DNA from: Anderseniella sp. Alg231-50
GTDB lineage: Bacteria; Pseudomonadota; Alphaproteobacteria; Rhizobiales; Aestuariivirgaceae
Direction: 5' to 3'
DNA: 64,000 nucleotides
Assembly: GCF_900149695.1 (NCBI RefSeq)
Contig: NZ_LT703004.1
Coordinates: 124,001-188,000, forward strand
Shown: positions 59,067-64,000 of the stretch, in pieces
How positions within the stretch are numbered: the first letter of the stretch is position 1
How the letters are laid out: each line of letters opens with the position of its first letter
Notes under the pieces: model-generated
The model's database searches: none
The model's input: the letters and a program-made list of their open reading frames with translations, nothing else
Told to the model about the DNA's origin: nothing
Translations under genes and position numbers: made by a program

Positions 59067-60458
59067 ATGAACTCCCCAACCAAGCCCGACAGTGAGGCGA
59101 TCGCTTTCCTCGCTGACAATCCCGACGTGGTGACGATCGACATGCTGATCCCCGATATGAACGGGATACTGCGCGGCAAGCAACTGACCCGCGACTATTT
59201 GCCGAAACTGTATTCCGAAGGCGCCAGGATGCCGGGATCGAACTATCTCCTGGACTGGACCGGGCGCAATGTCGAGACCTTCGAATACGGCACCAGTGAC
59301 GGCGATCCGGATTATCTGTGCTTTCCGGTCGCGGGCACGCTGACCTACATCCCGTGGGCCAAACGCCCGTCCGCCCAGGTGATCGCATCGATGGTGGATG
59401 CAAATGGTGATCCGCATTTTGCAGATCCGCGGCATTTGCTGAAAACGGTGCTCGACCGTTTCACGGAAATGGAGCTGACGCCTGTCGTGGCCATCGAATA
59501 TGAGTTTTACCTTATCGACCAGGACGCGGCGGCCCGGGGCGAAGTCGTTCCGGCGCGCTCAGGCGAAACCGGATGGCGGGCCAGCACAACCAATGTCTAT
59601 TCCATGGATGACCTGTATGACTTCGAGAGCCTGCTCGACGAAATCCAGGAAGCCTGCAAGGACCAGAACATACCTGCGGAAACGTTTGTTTCCGAGTACG
59701 CGGCCGGGCAATTCGAAATCAACCTGTACCATACGGACGACGCTCTCAAAGCGTGCGATCAGGCAATCATGCTGGAGCGCTGCATCAAGGCGGTTGCCCG
59801 CAAGCACGGCACCATTGCCAGTTTCATGGCCAAGCCCTTTGCAGAACAGGCCGGATGCGGCCTGCACATTCACTGCAGCCTGCTCGACAAGGACGGCAAC
59901 AACATCTTCCTCGGGCCCCATGACCAATCAGTGGACCGGCCGATCTCCGACAAGCTGCGCAGCGCCATAGGCGGACTGCTGGAAACCATGCAAGAAGGCA
60001 TGGCGATATTTGCACCCAACGCCAATTCCTACCGGCGCTTGCGGCCTGGCACCTATGCGCCGGTGCGCGGGCTCTGGGGCGGCGACAACCGTACGGTTCC
60101 GCTGCGCATACCCGGCGGCAGCGACAAGGCGATCAGGGTTGAACACCGCGTGTCAGGTGCCGATGCCAACCCCTATCTGGTCATGGCGGCGGTGCTGGCA
60201 GGCATTCACCACGGCATCACCAACAATGTCGTACCGCAGGACCCGATTACCGGTGACGGCTATGAAAGCGAAGACGGCGTGGACCTGCCGATCAGGTGGC
60301 CGGTTGCGCTGAAGGCGTTCGAAGACGGCACCATTCTGAAACGTTATTTCGGCGAGAAATGGTGCGATGCGTTCCACACCGCGCGGTCATTCGAGGCAGA
60401 CGCTCATCACTACACCATCCATCAGCTCGATTATGAATGGTACCTGCGCACCTCATGA
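59067..60458 (+). CDS. Second glutamine-synthetase-type ligase
   Basis: 463 aa, related to but distinct from the protein at 57544. Blocks: VTIDMLIPDMNGILRGKQLTRDYLPKLYSEGARMPGSNYLLD, VVAIEYEFYLIDQDAAARGE, FEINLYHTDDALKACDQAIMLERCIKAVARKHGTIASFMAKPFAEQAGCGLHIHCSLLDKDG, and EHRVSGADANPYLVMAAVLAG. It is a PuuA/GlnA-type gamma-glutamyl ligase. The next gene overlaps its stop by 4 bp (ATGA) and is a FAD oxidase, as in the Puu pathway. Two GS-type enzymes side by side may act on different amines. Confidence 0.88.
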   Translation: MNSPTKPDSEAIAFLADNPDVVTIDMLIPDMNGILRGKQLTRDYLPKLYSEGARMPGSNYLLDWTGRNVETFEYGTSDGDPDYLCFPVAGTLTYIPWAKRPSAQVIASMVDANGDPHFADPRHLLKTVLDRFTEMELTPVVAIEYEFYLIDQDAAARGEVVPARSGETGWRASTTNVYSMDDLYDFESLLDEIQEACKDQNIPAETFVSEYAAGQFEINLYHTDDALKACDQAIMLERCIKAVARKHGTIASFMAKPFAEQAGCGLHIHCSLLDKDGNNIFLGPHDQSVDRPISDKLRSAIGGLLETMQEGMAIFAPNANSYRRLRPGTYAPVRGLWGGDNRTVPLRIPGGSDKAIRVEHRVSGADANPYLVMAAVLAGIHHGITNNVVPQDPITGDGYESEDGVDLPIRWPVALKAFEDGTILKRYFGEKWCDAFHTARSFEADAHHYTIHQLDYEWYLRTS

Positions 60459-61741
60459 CCGACAGATCCCTCGACCAGCCGACCTATTATGCAGAAACCG
60501 CCAACCGGCAGGTTGCAGCATCTGACAGCTCTGCGGTGCCGGACAAGGTCGATGTCTGCGTGATAGGTGCAGGTTTCACCGGTCTGTCCGCAGCCCTGGA
60601 ACTTGCCCTTCGCGGACGCTCGGTCGCGGTGTTTGATTCAGGCCCGGTCGGATGGGGCGCCACAGGGCGCAATGGAGGCCAGGTCTGCACCGGGTTTTCA
60701 CCCGGTATGGAAGGCTTTGAAAGACAACTCGGAGCAGCAGATGCGCGCATCTGCTTCGATGTTGCCGAACAGGGCAAGCGGTTGATCGAGGCCCGTGTCA
60801 GGAAACACAATATTGACTGTGACCTGACCTGGGGGTTCCTGCACGCAGCAGCTCGCCCAAGTCATATGTCAGGCCTTGCTGAACACATGGAAGAGCTGGA
60901 GAAGTATGGCGTGAAAGGCTGTACAATGCTGGATCGCGGGGAACTGGCGGCAAAAATCGGCAGCACGGCATATCACGGCGCACTGCGTGAACAGGATGCA
61001 GGCCATATTCACTCCCTGAATTACGCCCTGGGTCTCGCCGATGCGGTACTTGGCAATGGCGGGCAGATATTCGAAAACACTGAGGTCGGCAGCATTGAAG
61101 GCGGCAGTTCCCCTGCCCTCAAGCTGAGGTCGGGGAAGACGGTTGCATGCAATCAGATAGTTGTGGCCTGCAACGCCTACCTTGGCTCGCTGGTTCCCGG
61201 CCTCAACCATCGCGTGATGCCTGTGGCCAGTTATGTCGTTGCAACCAAACCGCTCGGCGAGGAACGCGCACGCAGCCTGATCCGCGACAATGAAGCGGTT
61301 TGCGACAGCAATTATGTTGTCGACTATTTCAGGATGACTGCGGATCACCGGCTGCTGTTTGGCGGCCGGTGCAGCTATTCCGGCATTCATCCGCGCGACC
61401 TGGGCGCCAACATGCGACCCAGGGTGCTGTCTGTTTTCCCGCAACTTGTTGATGTAAAGATGCAATATGCCTGGGGCGGTCATATTGGCATTACTCATAA
61501 CCGGTTACCCAATATGGGACGAAGTGACGGCTCTATCTACTATGCGCACGGGTTCTCCGGACAAGGTGTTGTGCTGGCCGGTATGCTGGGCAAAGTGCTG
61601 GCGGACGCCATTGCCGGTGATACGGGGCAGTTCGACATATTTGCCCGTATACGTCACTTGCCGTTTCCAGGTGGTATGCTGCGCAGACCCGCTTTGACGC
61701 TCGGCATGCTGTATTATCGAGTACGGGATTTGCTGTCCTGA
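60455..61741 (+). CDS. puuB: FAD-dependent oxidase (PuuB/OrdL-like)
   Basis: 428 aa from ATG 60455, overlapping the GS stop. The FAD-binding fingerprint VDVCVIGAGFTGLSAALELALRGRSVAVFDSGPVGWGATGRNGGQV (GxGxxG, then the GRNGGQ motif) is near residues 35-80. Later blocks are RLLFGGRCSYSGIHPRD and HGFSGQGVVLAGMLGKVLADA. It probably oxidises gamma-glutamyl-putrescine to the aldehyde with O2, releasing H2O2 (known for PuuB). Its length is standard (about 430 aa). The aldehyde dehydrogenase and PuuD hydrolase of the pathway are not in the window. Confidence 0.87.
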   Translation: MTDRSLDQPTYYAETANRQVAASDSSAVPDKVDVCVIGAGFTGLSAALELALRGRSVAVFDSGPVGWGATGRNGGQVCTGFSPGMEGFERQLGAADARICFDVAEQGKRLIEARVRKHNIDCDLTWGFLHAAARPSHMSGLAEHMEELEKYGVKGCTMLDRGELAAKIGSTAYHGALREQDAGHIHSLNYALGLADAVLGNGGQIFENTEVGSIEGGSSPALKLRSGKTVACNQIVVACNAYLGSLVPGLNHRVMPVASYVVATKPLGEERARSLIRDNEAVCDSNYVVDYFRMTADHRLLFGGRCSYSGIHPRDLGANMRPRVLSVFPQLVDVKMQYAWGGHIGITHNRLPNMGRSDGSIYYAHGFSGQGVVLAGMLGKVLADAIAGDTGQFDIFARIRHLPFPGGMLRRPALTLGMLYYRVRDLLS

Positions 61742-61952
61742 GCCAGTTTTCTGCCGAATATCTTCCAAATGCATAAAATTTTATCAAATTTCGAAGCATC
61801 TCCATAAATACAACCGGGACCAAGCATTTTTGTTCAGAATTCGTTTATATATGTGACGGATTATCAGTGTCGCTGAAAAACGAGGCAGCGGACCGGGGCC
61901 TGGGGTCACGAGAACACGCGGCTCATACGAATTGGGCAAACGGAGATTAGAC

Positions 61953-62129
61953 ATGTACAAAACAATTGCCGAGTTCATGAGCAATGAACGCGGAGCCACC
62001 GCAATTGAGTACGCGTTGATCGCAGCAGCGACCGGCGCGGCGCTGATTGTCTCGATGCCGACCATTGGCACAGCGGTACAAGATCTGCTCACTCCTCTTG
62101 GAGTAGCCTTGGCCGCTATTATAGGTTAG
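61953..62129 (+). CDS. Flp-family type IVb pilin
   Basis: 58 aa from ATG 61953 (GGAG site). Flp pilin signature: MYKTIAEFMSNERGATAIEYALIAAATGAALIVSM, with a hydrophobic helix beginning right after ERGATAIEYA, the prepilin-peptidase region. It forms the Flp/Tad pilus subunit. No tad assembly genes are near it here, so it is an orphan copy. It is followed by the convergent TauE-type gene; the intergenic region upstream is 211 bp with nothing recognised. Confidence 0.9.
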   Translation: MYKTIAEFMSNERGATAIEYALIAAATGAALIVSMPTIGTAVQDLLTPLGVALAAIIG

Positions 62130-62151
62130 ATCAGGGTCATGTTGCCCGACC

Positions 62152-62874
62152 CTAGAGCAGTCCCTTGCGCAACAGGTTCAGCGCCATGATGAAGAGGCCT
62201 GCCATGAGAACTTTTCGAAACGTCTCCGGCGCCATGGCGTCCTGAAGCTTGAAGCCAAGCCACATGCCGACAAACGCCGGTATGCAAGCCACGGTCGAAA
62301 TGGCGGCCACGGCGGGCGTAATTGTGCCGTTCAGAATGTATCCGGCCAGAAGTGGCATGCTGCCGATGGTGAATGTTACCCCGACCGAAGGAGACCACTT
62401 GTTCTTCGGCACACCGGACGCCAGCAGAAACATGGTTATGGGCGGACCGTAGACCGAAGTCGCACCTCCCAGGGCGCCCGATACCACACCGACAATCGCA
62501 CCCACCGGTTTTTCAACACTGGCCGGAACGCTCGGCTTCCAGGGTGATACGTTCGCCATCACAAAGACCAGCAGGGCAAGGCCAAGCCCGGTCACGATAA
62601 CCGACGACGACAATTGCGTTGCAAACAGCGCGACTGTGAACAAGGTCGTGAAACAGGTGACAATGAGTGGCCAGAACCGCAACAGGGCTTCCAGAAGTTC
62701 ATCTGCGCCGGAACGCATGGCCATCTGCAGGTTGGTCAGGAATATCGGAATGACAATCATCGCTACCGCCAGCTTCGGGTCCAGCAGCATGACCATGATT
62801 GATATGCCGACCAGCGGCAGAGCCACTCCGATGATGCCCTTGCACACTCCGCCGACGAACATCGCCAGCATCAC
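62152..62874 (-). CDS. TauE/SafE-family permease, second copy
   Basis: 240 aa from GTG 62874, but the frame stays open upstream (DQLIEFFTQGFTPVQVILVMLAMFVGGVCKG) to the speB stop region, so the true start may be CTG 62922 next to a GAGGAG site. Eight hydrophobic segments, family blocks GVALPLVGISIMVMLLDPKLAVAMIVIPIFLTNLQ and GALGGATSVYGPPITMFLLASGVPKNKW. It is a probable organic-anion or sulfite exporter. It is directly downstream of speB on the same strand. Confidence 0.78.
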   Translation of the reverse strand: MMLAMFVGGVCKGIIGVALPLVGISIMVMLLDPKLAVAMIVIPIFLTNLQMAMRSGADELLEALLRFWPLIVTCFTTLFTVALFATQLSSSVIVTGLGLALLVFVMANVSPWKPSVPASVEKPVGAIVGVVSGALGGATSVYGPPITMFLLASGVPKNKWSPSVGVTFTIGSMPLLAGYILNGTITPAVAAISTVACIPAFVGMWLGFKLQDAMAPETFRKVLMAGLFIMALNLLRKGLL

Positions 62875-62918
62875 CAGTATGACCTGGACAGGCGTGAACC
62901 CTTGCGTGAAAAACTCGA

Positions 62919-63902
62919 TCAGCTGGTCATCTCCTCAGGCCGGGCACCTGCCGCATAAGCCTTGAGACACAACAGCTCCGCGGCAATCATGGCCGCAGCG
63001 TTCGATGTCATCTCGGCATGATCATAAGGTGGCGATACCTCAACCACGTCCATACCGACAAGGTCCAGTCCCTTCATGGCGCGAATGACAGACAGGGCCT
63101 GATAACTGGTAAACCCGCCAGGAACAGGCGTACCGGTACCCGGTGCCGTCGCAGGATCAAGAAAATCAATGTCGAACGTCAGGTAGGACGGCCCCGTACC
63201 CAGGCGCTCGCGTATTTCGGCGGCAACCTCTTGCGCGCTCATGTCATGGACCTGGTCTGCAAACAACACTTTCATGCCCATTGCGTCTTCGCCCTTGAAA
63301 CAGGTGCGGATACCAACCTGAATGGACCGGGCCGGGTCAACAATGCCGTCCTGCAGCGCCAGGGAAAACATGGTGCCATGGTCTATTCGGTTGCCGGTCT
63401 CAGGTTCCACATCGCGATGGGCGTCAAACTGCACAAGGCCCAAAGGCCCGTGTTGTTTAGCAACAGCTTTCAGCACCGGATAGGTGATGTAGTGATCGCC
63501 GCCAAAGGTCAGTGGACACACGCCTTTTGATACGATCGCGCTGATGTGCTTCTCGATAACACGTGGCACGTCCTGCTTGCGGCCCCAGTCGAAGAAGCAA
63601 TCGCCATAGTCGACAACCGCCAGGGTTTCAAACGGATCAAACCGCCACGGCCATACCGGGCCCCATGAATGCTGGGCCGATGCCTGGCGTATGCCCTGTG
63701 GCCCGAACCGTGTGCCGGGCCGGTTGGTCACGGCCTGGTCGAACGGTATGCCGGTCACGGCAACATCAACACCTTTGAGATTGCGGGTGTACTTGCGGCG
63801 CAGGAATGACAGGGCGCCCGCATAACTTGCCTCGATTGAGGACCCCATAAGATCCTTGCGGCGGAATGCGGCATCGCCCAGCGATGACTTGGGTGTCGAC
63901 AC
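62919..63902 (-). CDS. speB: Agmatinase
   Basis: 327 aa from GTG 63902 (AGGAG site 8 nt away). Ureohydrolase motifs: GGDHYITYPVL, QFDAHRDVE (D-A-H) and FDIDFLDPATAPGTGTPVPGG, holding the binuclear Mn site. It converts agmatine to putrescine and urea, feeding the gamma-glutamyl-putrescine pathway encoded at 57.5-61.7 kb. The gene starts 5 bp after the stop of the partial ABC ATPase, so they form one operon. The TauE-type gene follows. Other ureohydrolases such as guanidinobutyrase are possible but less likely. Confidence 0.87.
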   Translation of the reverse strand: MSTPKSSLGDAAFRRKDLMGSSIEASYAGALSFLRRKYTRNLKGVDVAVTGIPFDQAVTNRPGTRFGPQGIRQASAQHSWGPVWPWRFDPFETLAVVDYGDCFFDWGRKQDVPRVIEKHISAIVSKGVCPLTFGGDHYITYPVLKAVAKQHGPLGLVQFDAHRDVEPETGNRIDHGTMFSLALQDGIVDPARSIQVGIRTCFKGEDAMGMKVLFADQVHDMSAQEVAAEIRERLGTGPSYLTFDIDFLDPATAPGTGTPVPGGFTSYQALSVIRAMKGLDLVGMDVVEVSPPYDHAEMTSNAAAMIAAELLCLKAYAAGARPEEMTS

Positions 63903-63907
63903 GAATT

Positions 63908-64000
63908 TTACTCCTGAAGGATGAGCGTATCAGATGGATGCCAGCTTACATGAACCTCGCGGCCGTTTTCCAGCAAGCCCGCTGCAGCACGGTCGTTCTG
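63908..64000 (-). CDS. C-terminal end of an ABC transporter ATP-binding protein (TOBE domain), partial
   Basis: Only the last 30 codons are in the window; the rest lies beyond the right edge. The reading NDRAAAGLLENGREVHVSWHPSDTLILQE before a TAA matches the TOBE domain end of PotA-type polyamine ABC ATPases (VHVSWHPSD...). A polyamine importer here would feed speB and the GS/PuuB genes. The call rests on this short C-terminus and context. Confidence 0.65.
   Translation of the reverse strand, partial: QNDRAAAGLLENGREVHVSWHPSDTLILQE

Overview
The window reads as chromosomal DNA of a GC-rich alphaproteobacterium, probably a marine or coastal relative of the Hyphomicrobiales/Rhodobacterales. 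The basis is gene content: MttB-like corrinoid methyltransferases, SoeABC, Xsc, a phasin, DUF1127, BMT-type methyltransferases and a MocR/class IV aminotransferase pair. This is inference from families; no rRNA, tRNA, CRISPR array or insertion sequence was seen.

Layout. 1-14 kb: an apparently aerobic corrinoid-dependent demethylation region, with two MttB-family proteins around a LysR regulator, a corrinoid-binding protein, DUF1638, an Fe-S protein, two homocysteine-methyltransferase-type proteins and a GFA-type formaldehyde-adduct protein. 15-20 kb: a SoeABC-type membrane-bound sulfite dehydrogenase. 20-29 kb: a beta-barrel protein, transporters, a MocR/aminotransferase pair, a phasin, Lrp/alanine dehydrogenase, two small secreted cationic proteins and a WYL regulator. 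29.8-40.5 kb: sulfoacetaldehyde acetyltransferase (xsc), a DUF4212/SSS symporter with an exonuclease-CBS-DUF294 regulator, acetate kinase, a TauE-type exporter and phosphate acetyltransferase. Together with alanine dehydrogenase and SoeABC these cover most steps for using C2 sulfonates: sulfoacetaldehyde to acetyl phosphate plus sulfite, acetyl phosphate to acetyl-CoA or acetate, and sulfite export or oxidation. 40.7-43.5 kb: a proline/alanine-rich membrane protein and an L,D-transpeptidase.

43.8-47.4 kb holds the most unusual locus: an unrecognised 249-aa protein translationally coupled to an exported formylglycine-generating-enzyme-like protein, followed by two secreted proteins made of Cys-Asn-Pro-Cys repeats. 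The larger has about 38 CNP units and about 60 cysteines, and it ends in a haem-binding cytochrome P460-type domain. A periplasmic cysteine-modifying or metal/haem-handling system is my inference.

47.5-50.5 kb carries RidA, TetR/OsmC with clear operators, and a tautomerase. 50.5-57.5 kb is a likely acquired island (multicopper oxidase, cytochrome P460, tyrosinase, lipoprotein, subtilase, I9-like protein). It is bounded by directly repeated copies of a glutamine-synthetase 3' end, one of which is only a gene fragment. 57.5-64 kb is a polyamine region (two glutamine-synthetase-type ligases, a PuuB-like oxidase, agmatinase, the end of an ABC ATPase) with a Flp pilin and a second TauE-type permease.

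Regulatory DNA is unusually legible: LysR, SahR-like, CRP-like, MocR, Lrp, WYL and TetR candidate operators can be read as inverted or direct repeats next to the genes they probably control. All function calls rest on motifs and context recognised by eye.
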